Shown: piece after piece, positions 35,445 through 47,700 of the stretch
How positions within the stretch are numbered: the stretch's first letter is position 1
Layout: each line of letters starts with the position of its first letter
Assembly: GCA_021307315.1 (NCBI GenBank)
Contig: JAJSPD010000021.1
Coordinates: 372,001 to 436,000 of the forward strand
DNA: 64,000 nt
Direction of reading: 5' to 3'
DNA from: Bisporella sp. PMI_857
Taxonomy: Eukaryota; Ascomycota; Leotiomycetes; Helotiales; Helotiaceae
Notes under the pieces: generated by a model
Told to the model about the DNA's origin: nothing
The model's database searches: none
The model's input: the letters and a program-made list of their open reading frames with translations, nothing else
Position numbers and translations under genes: made by a program

Positions 35445-35843
35445 TGAATACAGAGAGGTAGACTAATTTTGTTTAATGAAAAAAAGGTCTGAACGAGACA
35501 CAATTTTTGGTATTAAGCCATGTGATGGCTGGGTATAATGTACATACAGTGGCCTAAGCCAGAATCTAGTCCTCAATCTATTCATGATCTACGAGTACGT
35601 TTGTTTCTTAGTAGTCAATGATCTTAGTCCATAATAGTTCCAAAAGTTCTGAAAAATGAAATGACCGTAGCCAACCTTGTGCCAGCTTGTAAGCTCGATT
35701 CCATGCTCGAAACCCACATCTACCAGGTCAATACCTTGATAATATTCATGGACATTAATCTTTTGTCGCCAATCCGTTCCCTCTTGTTAGAATATGCAAA
35801 GCTTATCTCTTTAACTATCAATACTAGACGGACGACTCTACGT
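35445..35843. other. Convergent intergenic region
   Basis: 3' regions of the SDR gene (plus) and the SLATT-type gene (minus). No other feature seen. Confidence 0.5.
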
Positions 35844-36797
35844 CTAACGTTTTGCAGAGGCTGTCACACCTCCGCTTTTATTAGGCTTTGATTTGGTGTA
35901 AGTTGCAGATTTGTTCTTGGCTTGTGTAGCTCTGGCCTTCGCAAAACGGTCGAAAGACTCGCTGATGACCTGCTCTTTGGTGACACCTTCCTTCACAATG
36001 CCACCATACATCACTTCCTCCAAGAACATTTCTACTTTCTCGAACTCGACCCAATCATTCTTATACCTATCTGGTACTCCACCATTGTGCATCAATGCTA
36101 TGATTCCAGCAATTACAGTGTTTACTGCAGCAATGGCGGTTAGAGCATGACCGTTGCTTTTTTCAGCTGCGAGCGCGGTCATAGCTGCACCAATGCCTAG
36201 CCTAGAGCATATCTTATTAGCGGAGAACTCAATGATCACACTTTTGTAACAAGAACCGTGGATAATTATGACAATGTGTAGTCATTGTGGAGCCAGGGCT
36301 CAAGAGCAAAGAAAGACGAAAAGAACATACTGTGCCATCAAGGCAAAGTTCAAGAAAGCTGAAGTTAAGTAATAACGTAGCTGGCTCAAGAACCGGGCTG
36401 TGATTACGTCTTTATAGAGACCGTCAGGAAGCCCTCTTGGTGGCCACCAGGTGGATTTGGTATAAAGTAGAGTATGTTCTTCGTCAAAGCTACATGCTCC
36501 GATTGCTTGACAGACATATACATGATCTATCTTGCTCAACTGAATCATTCGGACGGGCTCGGCGGTAGGATCCTTGAGTGAGGGTACGCGGCCCTCTCCG
36601 TTTCCCTCTCCACTGGGCGGTCCATCGAGCCTCCCTAGATAAGAGTATTCCTTTGTGTGTTCACCAGAGGAAGACCTTCTTCGCACCAAGTCTGGCTCAA
36701 GATCGTGGAGGTGCTCCATCATGGTCCCATACGTTGAGTGTTGTGGCATGTAGAGAGCAGGAAGTTCGTGAGGTCGGGGAATGACATAGAAAGCCAT
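35844..36797 (-). CDS. SLATT-type two-TM membrane protein, fungal
   Basis: Predicted membrane protein of 274 residues from exons 36797-36331 and 36201-35844. The intron (36330-36202) starts GTATGT and ends GCTAAT...CTCTAG. This joins YYLTSAFLNFALMAQ to LGIGAAMTALAAEKS. Two hydrophobic segments are separated by a short loop: roughly residues 140-165, and then TAIAAVNTVIAGIIALMHNG. The second is followed by VPDRYKNDWVEFEKVEMFLEE, which fits the fungal SLATT domain (SMODS and SLOG-associating 2TM effector) as I remember it. A soluble N-terminus of about 135 residues precedes it and a Lys/Ser-rich tail follows. In bacteria SLATT proteins are proposed pore-forming effectors of nucleotide-signal defence systems; the role in fungi is not established. 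No SMODS or SLOG partner is visible nearby. Confidence 0.75.
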
Positions 36798-37548
36798 GGT
36801 TTGGGTGAGCTTTCGTCATGAAGGAGAAGATCTCCTAAACTGGAGGAAGGAAGGTACCAGCTGTACAGAATGACCATTAATATTCTAGGCGCCCCCAAAT
36901 GAGCTGCACCGAGAAGGAATCGAACATTAAAAGCGCCCAAGCGAAGAAAGATTACCATTGAGCAGGTTGCTCATGGCATGGCTGTTAGTTCGTGCATTTT
37001 GTATATCATGCAACAGATAAAGACGTACTTTGATTCACTTGTTACTCGAAATTTTGACCAGGTTTATGAAGGGTCAAGGAAGCGATGCAATGACTATGGA
37101 AGCTACGTTCCAGACATATAACTATGAAGCAAGGAGGCGCACTAACGCATTGGCTCGTATCGAAATTAAGCAGAAGGAACGTACAAATATGTGTTTGCTT
37201 GGCATGATACAGAAACATTTCCAGGGGTATTCCGCCATAGTTTCTTTTTTTGCGCATTACGATCAGGTTACCCTGTGCCAGAGATCACTTAAAGACACTG
37301 ACTTCGCCGCCAGATATGCTTGTATAGTTTGATGCGTGGACATGACTCTATGGTGATGTAAGACGCTGAAAACTCAAGAGTAATACCCCGTCAGGTAGAA
37401 TTGAAAGGCTTGATCAGAAATATACAGCTGGTGACAGAACTTCCAAATGCTAAGGGTTGAGATCCCTGTCACCGTTCAATTTCAAGCGAGAGAGAAGGCT
37501 GAAAACAACATCTTCACCCCACTCTATAACCCGAACAGTATTATCACT
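36798..37548. promoter_or_regulatory. Divergent promoter region, SLATT gene and Ap4A phosphorylase
   Basis: Intergenic sequence between two divergently oriented genes. It must hold both promoters. An open reading at 37.03-37.33 kb has no motif and I do not call it. Confidence 0.45.
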
Positions 37549-38597
37549 ATGGCTTCATTAAACAATCTGCCAGTTTTGATACGGGACAGATTCAAATCGG
37601 CACACGAACATGGCGATTTGAATTTCTTCGAGACCCGAGTAACAATCCTGCAATGTTATGGATCTCTGGTATGATTTGGCTTAACATGCTCAATACATAT
37701 CTCATAATGCTAAGCAATCACCGCAGTTTCAACTGCGCTTTTCTCCAGCTTTAGCGAACAAACCAAAGAACACCAAGCCTCGAGAACCGGGAGAGAGACC
37801 TGTGAATCCTTTTCTAAATCCCGAAGAGGCACTCTTGGTTACCGAACTCGGGTCTTCGCATATTATCGTTCTCAACAAATTCTCGATTATTCCAGGGCAC
37901 TTCATTCTGGTAACGAAGGAATACAAACCCCAAACAGAACTACTCGAGGAAGATGATGTTGCGGCAGCATACAATTGTATTAAAGCGTACCAGAACTACG
38001 GGGAAGAACTCTTCGGCTTTTTCAATTCGGGCGAGCATTCTGGAGCCTCTCAGCCTCATCGGCATATTCAGTTTTTGCCAGTTGAGGCTATGCGCACTGG
38101 AATCGAAAATGAATTGAAGTGGGACATATTGGCAGATTCGTTGGTGGACTCTGTAGGTGTGTATATCTAATGACTTGGGATAGCTTGGTCTGACAATAGT
38201 AGTAGATCTGCCTTTTACATATTTCGCATCACCTATCCCAGAGTCGCCAAGTCCCAAGAAACTTCACGAAATATATCTTGGACTTTATAATAGGGCCTGC
38301 AGGATAGCCGGGAAGCCTGCTGCAGATACTTCTCAAGCATCGGAATCTTCCATCAGCTACAACATTGGCATCACTAACAAAGTAATGGCCATCTGCCCGC
38401 GCACGAATGAAGGAACACCTCTTGATGATGAAGAGCATAATTCTATTGGATTTGTTGCTCTCAATGGCACAATATTGGGAGGCACCTTGTTAGTTAAGAA
38501 TGAGTCGGAATGGAATGCATTGAGAGGGGACAAATCTAAGCTGCAACATGTCCTAGGCTGCATTGGGATCAGACACGACATCGAACGGAAGATTTAG
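37549..38597 (+). CDS. APA2: Ap4A phosphorylase / ATP adenylyltransferase
   Basis: Cleaves diadenosine tetraphosphate with phosphate to ATP and ADP, controlling dinucleoside polyphosphate levels. Exons 37549-37668, 37727-38156 and 38206-38597 give 313 residues, a normal length. The N-terminal part has LRFSPALANKPK and VNPFLNPE. The HIT-like catalytic region shows FNSGEHSGASQPHRHIQF, in which SQPHRHIQ is the modified histidine-triad motif with the nucleotidyl-accepting His. The C-terminal domain starts DLPFTYFA and ends with GCIGIRHDIERKI. The second intron begins GTGTGT, a weaker donor, but it is the one that restores DLPFTYF. Assigning the yeast-like symbol is by family; yeast has two paralogues, APA1 and APA2, and I cannot tell which is closer. 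Confidence 0.9.
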
Positions 38598-38715
38598 GCC
38601 ATAAAATTGTTCTTCGAAAGCTTAGAAAACCAACGGGCGACGGCATACTACTCAACATCTGGAACAGACCTGGAATTCTTCCTCATACACGAGCTTCAAG
38701 GCTAATATCAACGTT

Positions 38716-40531
38716 TCAATCCTCGGACTGTTCTTGAAGCTCGTCCCACTTTTTTCGACAGGTAGCATTCCCGAAATGATATGATCCACCGTGGTTGGCA
38801 ATGTATTCTCCCACCTGCTTCCAAGGAACTTTCGACTTTGATGATTTAGCCATCATCTTACGCACCGCCTTCTTCAGAAGCCGGACCTATTACGAGTGTC
38901 AGCCAAGTGACACCATGAATTGAAATGTAGTACTTGCATCATTCTCGGTCCATTCTGGCTTTCTGACACGTTGCGCCTTATTCTTAGTCAGAGTCCGGAA
39001 TCTGCCCCTCAATGTCGATTCGGCTTCTGTGAACCCTCCTTGTTGACGAATATCTTTGTACGACATGCCAGCTAGCTTTGATCTGACGAGGAAATTGTCC
39101 TTCTCATCCCGATGGTGCATTGCCTGTATCGTCTCATGAGTCTGAAGCGACTCCGTCCAACTTTGACTATCGGCTCCCATAGGGTCTGGTTCGATTCTTT
39201 TGTGTTTCGAAGGCGTAGTAGTTGTAATTGCTTCTTGCTGTTTGCCGTCAACACTGTAAATTGTGCTTGGTCTCGTTTCGTGATTGTTGTTTGATTTATT
39301 TTTCAATGATCTCCTTTTGCTGCTTTTGTTTGACTCGTAGTCATTACTTGGCAACGTGTGAACTATTCTTTGAGAAGGAATAGAATTCGGAAGTATCTGT
39401 CGCGGACGTATTGGGACAGGCTGTAATAATCTCGCTGATGCAGGGCCTGAAGAATAGTCCTCTCCAGAACTCGCAACTATGCTAATCTCCGACGTTGAGA
39501 GTGTTCCTTCTTTATCAGATCCAGAAGATGGTACTGGTTCGGCAGGTTCACTGATCATTAACGCCTTGGGTGAGATGGTAATGGAACCTGCTAGTTGTGG
39601 CTGAGGTGACCAAGAGCTGGTTGCCCCACAGCATTCAACGGTCCATATATCGCCATGATCCTGCTGCATACTATTTTGTTGGTGAGCTTCTCTACGTAGT
39701 AAACCATCATGGGAGCATGGCAGGGCGTAATAGTCGTTATAATGCTCGCCGCCATTTCGGACAACTCCTGGTGACCAAGGGTTCTTTGTTATGGCGTTGT
39801 TTGTTGTTGATGTGGTTGAATACATCATGTAGAATGGATCAATTGGCCCAGAAATGGGAGAGTTGCTAACATAAACCGAAGTGCTACTTTTTGAGGCTTT
39901 GAATCGAGCGTCTGCTTGGTAAGGTTGTTGTGCTCGGACCGAGCTCCAGGCTGAATGATGTGAAGGGAGATCGGATCCGTTAAATTGGTGGTAGGCGTAG
40001 TCTTTCATTGTGTCCTTTCCTGTTGACAATCCGACAAGGCTACTGTTTCGACGCATAGAAGTCTGCTGAGAATAGTCGTTTCCTATCATCAAGTTCTGAT
40101 CATTGAAGCAATTTGCATCTAGACTCTGCTCATCATTCATGTGTTTGGTTGTGCACTGCCTGTCCTGAGCATTATGTTGACCATTGGCTGCAGCGCTGTA
40201 TGTCACTCTCTTTTGGTGGCCAATATTCTGGTTGTGTTCCTGTGATGGAAAGTATCCAGAGTATAAAGAACCAAGCTATTGCATTTAGTTATTCAGTTAA
40301 ATTGTTCAGTAATTGCTAACTTACTGAAAAGTTTTCGTTATCGTCGACGTTATTAGAGCCATGCTCCCATATATCAGATGTAGGCGTAGCCACGGACCTG
40401 AAGACACCCCAAGCGTTTACGTCGTTATTCGTCATCTCAACAAGCCTTTGATGCGCCGACTCCACTCTTTGGTTAGATACAAAGGTTTCGAAGGCATTCG
40501 AGACAGTTCGGGGTCGTGCGTTGATAAACAT
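38716..40531 (-). CDS. Myb/SANT-like DNA-binding protein
   Basis: Likely nuclear DNA-binding protein or chromatin regulator of 571 residues from exons 40531-40325, 40275-38938 and 38886-38716. Most of it is polar and low-complexity (Ser, Asn, Gln, Thr), typical of a transcription factor. The C-terminal 130 residues hold the structured part: FLVRSKLAGMSYKDIRQQGG with LRGRFRTLTK (a Myb-like helix-turn-helix), then a second SANT-like unit WTENDVRLLKKAVRK...VPWKQVGEYI with HFGNATCRKKWDEL. The join inside the second unit uses a GC-AG intron (38937-38887, donor GCAAGT). The GT two bases later cannot keep the frame, and without splicing the protein would stop shortly after ENDA. Lys/Arg clusters near SSKRRSLKNK may serve as a nuclear localisation signal. 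The target genes are unknown. Confidence 0.82.
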
Positions 40532-43500
40532 TATGATAGCGTCTCACCGCTATGATGTCTTAGGACCATGTAGCTTTTCGGGACGATTGCTTCTAACTCG
40601 GATGCTAGACGTGCTCAAGGCTTGAATGCATGTACAAGTACGCCTTCCCGCCTGTAGAAGGTATGCAGAAACCTCCAAGCTCCAGACAATATATAGGCGG
40701 TCAAGGAAATGTTCTGAGTTCTAATATGGAAGGAAGAATTTGAACCCGATGTGGATAATATGAGAATATTATTGTAAAATCAATGGCTCTGACAGTACAA
40801 GCAACTCGGCGTTCGTTGGCATACGATATCTGCGCTAGACCTGTAGACTTTTTTGGTTATCATCAAGTCACAAGTGGAAACAGTGGAGTAGTGATACTTA
40901 TAGCGGGCCAGCATTTGCTTCTATCCAACTAATGAGTTTCTTATATGCACACAAAGCCCAATAATCCACTTTCGAACCAGATGACAGCCGCCTAGACATG
41001 TAAAAATTAGATGTTCAAAGATTTTGGGGACCTTTAATATGTCGGAAATGGCAGTATCAAAAAAGCATAATTATCGTGCTAGAGATAGGGTTTCTATGCT
41101 AGTTTCGAGGCAGTCAGGTACAACATAATTGGGGAGAGACTTCTCTAGATCCCTAGAAAAATTCAAAGCCGGACCGTGTTCCCTTCTCCGGACTACTATC
41201 TTTATTTTACTTGTCATTTATTTTGTTTTATCCATGTCAGGACTTTTCTTGGTCACGGGCTGTCTAATCTTCCCGCCCTTGCTTGAGCAGAATCAGAGCG
41301 GATGTTTTGTTCGATATTGGGGCTCCATTATACTCATCACCTCACATTTATCATCCGTCAAAAATGTACCCATCCCGTTCTGACGCTTTATCATTACCCA
41401 ATCAGCGGCTATGGTCAGCGGCCCCATAGCACCTTAATGAGCGGCGACTGCGAGCTGCTATTGTATAGTGTAGCTGCAGATGGCCGTGGTCATGGCTCTT
41501 TAGGAAGTGTGAGTAAGAGAGTGTTCGCTTGTCTCTCAACATCCTAGTGGGAGGCGGCAACAAAAATTCCACATGATTTCGAAATCGAGCTGTGATCACG
41601 AACTGGCTGTTTATGACAGAGGCAAACAGACGGCTAAGTGCATCAATTCAGCGGAGCTCCGGTTGTGTGCCTCTAACCATATACAAGACCGTAACGCGAC
41701 AAACGGCATTGGAAGCTCATCATCGACCTTAGGGACGCCATCCTACTAACTCTTCTCCGCTTGACGAATAGATTTGGACGGCGATCTCGCTATTCCTTTT
41801 AGGCATCAAAACATTCTGTCAAAGCCAGAGGTATGGTTTGTTTTGTACTACCAGGTGCCGCGTGCCTACTATAGTCATCTTAATGGAGCAAACATCTTCG
41901 CAAGCCACCTTACAAAGCTTTCAGAAAGTACACCGCCCAACCGCTCTCTAATGCTATCTCTCCTATTGTGTTTCTCTAGGCTATAATTTTTAATCGTTAA
42001 AGACTTCAGCAACGAAGACATGTTTAATCACCCTTAAAAATCGCCGGCACTTACCATACCAAGATTCTTCGCCGCACACCTTCCCACGCATCGTACATAC
42101 GCAAACGGTGATGCAGAGACAAGGTATCGGTAAACTACGCCCAGCGAGGTGCCTAGTGAGCGCGGCATGCTTCAGTGGAAGGTCTCATATATCGATATCA
42201 ACCTATCACAAGCCGACAATGTAGAAGGGAACGCCATAATAAGCAATGGCGCTGATCATTATCAGCTCAAGGCTGATTATGATAAAAATACAATCACCAA
42301 ATTATAGTTTCCTGTGTAACCCGCGGCTTCGGGCTGGACTCGAGGTGTTGAGCTCTGATTTTCTGTCAACTGCGGAAGGCTGAGGTAACGGGAGTTCCAT
42401 CTTTCCTCTTCCCCGTTGAGCACGGGCGGGGTATGCATGATCTTGCAGCGGATCTTCGGATGAGAGCATAGCATTCGGTGGGGACTTTCTTCTTCAAGAA
42501 GCAGCTGCAGTGGCACAAGGGTACTTACCATGTAACAACGTTCGCCATCTCTGTTTACATTATCCACGTGATGTGAGACATTCGCGGATCACCATGGTAG
42601 GATGATTCTTTCGCTTCCCCGTGGCTGCTCTGTAGTTTCTGATCCGCACAGAGCAGATGATGAATGTATCATGCTTGTTACGGAGATATCTCCTGTTTTG
42701 GTTTGACCAATGGAATTATCGAATGAATTGGCCGATCTGGGCCTTGTCCGAGTGTGTCTTGGATAAATCCCTATAGCCGTAAGTTGGCTAGAGATTACTC
42801 GCTGCCAGAGTTTGCATATTTGAAGGTCAATCAGTTGCAGGCTGAGGCGGTAAGCCCAGGACCTAGGAGCCATGTTCGGCAGGAAAGAGATCTGAGAAGT
42901 AACTTGAAGCAGCGAGGTGCCTATGAGAGAGAGAGAGAGATTAGTACAAGAAGGTTTAACTAAGGTTGTATAAATTACCTTTAACACTAGATGCCACTTT
43001 AAAGGTTGGAGAGTCGATATTTTTATCTACCATCAGTTCTTGAAGCCCCCTCGCCATCTGCCAAAATACAATATTTCATATTCAACCTCCGCCGTAAATC
43101 TCCTTCTGTGCCACTGCCCAAGCTGCTACTCTCAGAAAGAGGAAAAATTAACAAAAAAGAACTCTTATCCCAATCACCCTTCTACGCTCAGTAGAACTAT
43201 GCTTCAATTCACTAATCTTCGATAGCCCTGGCATCGCCACTACCAGGATGCCGCCTCGGTTGACTAGTCGGAGTTGTATTCAGAACCCACCAAATCCCTC
43301 AGAATCCTTACTTGCTGGGTTCGGGCGAAATTGATCAAATGACGCCAAAGATTCTATCATCAGACTTTTTGTGCTTTTTGGAAAGGCTTGTGTTTAAGTG
43401 GACTGATAATGGAGTTATAGTTGGGAAGCGTGTTTGGCTAAGAGGAAATGAGGGGGTCGCGAAGAAGGTGAGAAGAGTGAAAAGGGAGATCGTGCAGTGT

Positions 43501-43761
43501 GCAGAATCTGTGTTAGCAACAGATGCTTGGTATATTCATCTCAAATTCTCATTTTAGTGCAAACGGATTAATCTACCGATGACTGCCCACGTCTTATGGT
43601 ATTCCTTCTCTTCGTCAAATACCAGATCCGACACAATCTCGTAGCCTTCGTTCACAAGTCGTCTTCCTCTTCTCGTCGCGCTTCCACATTTTTTGCCGGT
43701 CTTTGTTGTGCCGAGTCTTTGCACCTCACCTCCTCCACCTTGGGATCTGATCGTATAGCAT
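40532..43761. other. Gene-free stretch of about 3.2 kb
   Basis: No supported gene. The start is the promoter of the Myb-like gene. Open frames at 41.1-41.5, 42.3-43.0 and 43.3-43.56 kb lack motifs. A short GAGAGAGAGAGAGA microsatellite lies at about 42925. On the minus strand, 43849-43652 has an acidic open reading (VDEEFLDAIRSDPKVEE) that overlaps the end of the small membrane-protein gene in another frame; see the finding there. Confidence 0.4.
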
Positions 43762-44220
43762 CTAAGAACTCCTCATCCACCCAGCAACAACGTAGACCAT
43801 TCTCTTCTTCCCCTCGACCAAAGTCTTGACTTGATTGACTTTGAGACATATGTCTTTGCCGATGACTTCAGAGTGCTGCTTCAAAAAGTGTCCAGGGACA
43901 AGAACTACTTCGTAAGGCTGAGCGCCCTCCGGGTACTCGAGACAGTTGTAAAGTGGCGCGTAGACTTGAATTCTCTGATTGCTTGGAGGAAAGTGAATGG
44001 GTTGTGTGTACGCACGCCCGGTAAGGACGTAGGTCAAGCGGATGAGGAGGATGGCTATGAAGGAAATAGCTAAGAGTTGCCACAACATAGCTCCGCCCAA
44101 CTCATGATGTCTAATTCTTTGTGTCTCATGGGGGCGAAAAGGTCTTCTTCTGAAGGAAGTGAAGCTATCGTTGGAAGATGTTTGTTGTCCTCCCAACCTT
44201 TGGGTCGCGGTAGATGACAT
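43762..44220 (-). CDS. Small single-pass membrane protein, unknown
   Basis: I do not recognise this protein. The chosen ATG at 44220 gives 152 residues: an Arg/Ser/Thr-rich N-terminus of about 45 residues, one strong transmembrane segment (MLWQLLAISFIAILLIRLTY) and a C-terminal part with HFPPSNQRIQVYAPLYN and QPYEVVLVPGHFLKQHSEVI. The basic N-terminus before the membrane span suggests type II topology or an organelle anchor. The frame is open further upstream to about 44418, but without a better ATG. The stop at 43762 falls where a second frame reads WVDEEFLDAIRSDP onward, so the true C-terminus may differ by a frameshift. The gene is isolated, upstream of nothing obviously related. Confidence 0.5.
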   Translation of the reverse strand: MSSTATQRLGGQQTSSNDSFTSFRRRPFRPHETQRIRHHELGGAMLWQLLAISFIAILLIRLTYVLTGRAYTQPIHFPPSNQRIQVYAPLYNCLEYPEGAQPYEVVLVPGHFLKQHSEVIGKDICLKVNQVKTLVEGKKRMVYVVAGWMRSS

Positions 44221-44738
44221 AATCGGGAGAATCCAACGTTTGGCCCCTTTTGTGTTCCAATATCCTTGCATACCGGGCGGGAAATATATTGTAGGTTTAG
44301 TGATTTGTTTTTCAACTTTGCAGACTCTATAGTTGCTTTCCCTTTCCTCGATATGTTGCTGAAGGAAAAATGCGAGCTCGGTTATGATGGGAGGTTCGGC
44401 TAAGAAGGAAGCGGGCACAGAAGTCTAAATAAGTTTAAATGAGCGCTGTATGAGCTGATGATGGCCCTTGGGGTATCTTACAGAGGCATAAATGGTCCCT
44501 GTAGAGTAAGATGTGACTGCAATGCCAAGGCATACATTGAGGCGCCGGGGCTCAGGGTTTATCGTTGAGCTTCACCTTTGAGCTATATTCTATGTTTAAA
44601 AAATGATGAGTGTTGGATTTCCTCTCCCTATCTCAACTACAGTATGAGAGGGAAATAACGTCTTCACATCATATTAGATATGGATACCCTTTTTTGAGAA
44701 TTAGAGGCATAATCTCTATACTGCCATGAATACCAGCA
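44221..44738. other. Intergenic region
   Basis: Promoter side of the small membrane-protein gene and 3' side of NRDE2, both on the minus strand. No other feature seen. Confidence 0.45.
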
Positions 44739-47700
44739 CTATCCCTTGAACCCTAGCTTTCGTACAGGCGCCTTTCGTTTCTGTGCTTCCTCCTGCTCCC
44801 CAATCTCCTCAAACATATCTTCTAGATCAACATGCACCCTCAAATCCTTTTCTCCCATGACCTTCCATGTTCCTTTCAGCTCCGCAAACTCCATTATACC
44901 GCTCAAGTTCTCGAAGCCCACAATGTACAGCTCCTTCGCCCAAGGACATGCTCTGAGTGCTCTATACCACACATCCTTTATGTAAGTATGCAAATTCGGT
45001 GTCTTGGCGCAGAATAAGATGTACGACTTCCAGATCCCGATTGAGGCCTTGGATGTAGGTGACGAGACAGCATGTTCAAATGCTGCGTGCACAGAGTGAA
45101 TAGTTCCATGAGTAAGCTCGTAATTGATGGCAGAGATCCGGGATGTCAAGGTATCGTTATTTGGTGTGAGAATGATCGAGAGAAACACAGTTCTGACCCG
45201 GTTTTCGATCCGAAGTCGAGATTCGTTGAAGACGTAGAGAGAGAGGAATATGGTGTTTCGTGGGAATAAGGTGAGAAAGTTGGTAAGATGTCGCCGGAAG
45301 AACGCTGGCCGGAAGGGACCAATCCGTGCATGATGGTATAACAGGCGAGCTGCTGACTGTAGCGCTAACTCATGGCTCACAGTGGAGCCTGTTTGGTGAC
45401 TTGCGAGTCCTTGAGAGAAACTCATAAAAACTGAAATGGCAGACGTGATGTCTCCTTGTGTGCTCGATTGTGGTTCTGTACGGGATTGTGAAGTAAGATA
45501 CTCAAGAAGTGCCAGGCATTCAACATAGGTAGTAGCGCAGGCTGCCTCACCGGCTGACAGATAATGATCTCGACTTGACGAAAGATGTTGTTTGGTTTTG
45601 AGCAGAGTTGCTGGACTCAATTTTATAGTATCATTTAGAGCTCCTGATTCTATACACAACAGAAGGTGGAGAGCTGATGCGTTGTCAGCTTCTTCAAGCA
45701 GTGCCCATATCCATGACTTCCAAATAATAATCATATCTTTTCGTTCATCTCGAGATGTCTTGGAAATCATGTCGAGTGCGGCCGAGAATACACCACTAGC
45801 AATATCTTTATTCCCTTTCGAATATTCAATCATGCCATAAGCGGCGTAAAGACGTAAATTTGAAGAATGACGTTTAAGCACCGACTTAGCTACTTTCTTA
45901 ATCGTATCTGGCTCATTTCGCCATTCAAAGGCCAAGTAGTATTCCATAAAATCTTGATGATAATAGATCTGGGAAATCTGTCTGAAAGAATTCCTTATCC
46001 ACTTATATGATACAGGGCAGTTGCCTTCCGACCAACGCTCTTTGCAGCTGGTTCCATTGGCAAACCATGAGTTTCCGAACATCGATTCGTGAGCAACTAC
46101 GAATTTTGTAATTCGAGTACTGAGCACAGATGATATATCTGGTTGCTTCCTATCAAGTTCAGTAAGTAAAGACACTTGGTTATGTTGAAGAGTTGGAAAG
46201 TCGCATCCAATAGAGTCGCCGATTATAAATTGCTCAGATCCCCAGTCCTGACAGCTTGAAGTGTAAGGACCTGCAGAAGGTAGGCCACAAAATTGAAGAA
46301 AAGCATTAAGCATATGCTGATGCAAGCCCTCAGAGTTTGGGATAGCGATAAGGTATTCCTCGATGTCAGAGACCAATATGACCCTGAAAGGATCGTCCTC
46401 TGTCACCTCATCCATTGCTCTGGCTGGGCGTTGAGAAGCCTGATTTCGCGATCTCTCCGATCTTGCCCAGGTTTCGAAAATATTATGAATATTTAGAGAG
46501 TCTCCAATGCCATCTCTCAATACTTCAGGTTGTTCCAAAGAGTCTAGATGCTCTGTGGAATTTTTCCAGCCAAGCGCGCCGTCTTCGCCTATTCGAGGTA
46601 CCTCACTCTCCCAGAAGTCCTTGAACATGGCAATTCTCTCTATTGTATTGATTGGAACCTTAGGAGCAAATAAGTTGAATTCGATCAGGGCTTGCCAGAT
46701 GGCAATAGACAATTCCAAGTATCCAGTCTCACGCAAATAAACTGTGAGTCTCAACAACACATAAATCAGCTGCCGATGAAGAGAACCAATCACTTCACGT
46801 TTCCCAGATACAACCTCTCCAGATAGTGATTTTATTCTCTTTACGAAGACTTCTCGGATGTCTTCATATCTGAATGTGGGGAAGTTTGTTTGCTTGAAGT
46901 CTAGGTAGCTTTTCCATAGTATGAGACTATGAATATTTTCCCTGGAGATTTGTTCCCATTTGTCTGCCTGCATGTTCAAATCCCATACCTTAGCTCCCTC
47001 TTTCAACATGCCAACAAGTAGCCTTTCTCGGTTCTGCAATGAGTTGCATTTTTCTAGAGCTTTTCCATACAGATGTATCTTGATATCAGCCGTGCTGCGA
47101 ATTTCAGCGTTAGTGATTCGTTGATTCAGGTGTCCCGATTGCAGCAGAGTTCCCTGATGGTCAATCAACGCAAGCCAAGCATCTACATCTTGAGGAAATT
47201 CATTTACTCTCTGAGAAAGCCTGATCGATTTTTGGTTGAGAGATTCTTCAAGGTGTATGCTCCGTTCAGCATCTGACTCTGACACGTCGTCTTCTATGGC
47301 ATATTCGAAGCCATCTGGTGGCTGGGATTTTGATTTTCCATGAATTGATCTATAGTCTTCTTTCTCATCTTCACCAGCGCTTTCCTCAGAGCTAGGGGTG
47401 ACTCCTTTATGTCGCTTACGCTCTCTGCCTTTTCCAGACGCAAGAGAAATAAAGTCGGCGTTTAACTCAGTAAATGTTTCATTCTGATGATCTGTCCGGA
47501 GCCTGAGAACCGGGGCTTATCTCGATCAAGGTTGGAGAAAACATATTTTTTCTGAGCTCTAAGCTTGGTCTGCTGTCCCGTAGTTAAGGTGATGCTAGCA
47601 CTAGTGTCATGGTCTCGGTCAATCTTGATGTGTGATGAGGCGCCCAAAATGCGACCAGCGCCGACCCGATGAAAATCCGGTACTTTGTACTTGTAGCTCA

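Noticed and set aside
41129..41383. Hydrophobic 84-residue open frame
   Set aside because: Isolated, no Met-supported start, no homologous motif; AT-rich DNA gives such frames by chance.
42277..42987. Two minus-strand open frames of 96 and 132 residues
   Set aside because: No motif, no joining introns, composition not protein-like.
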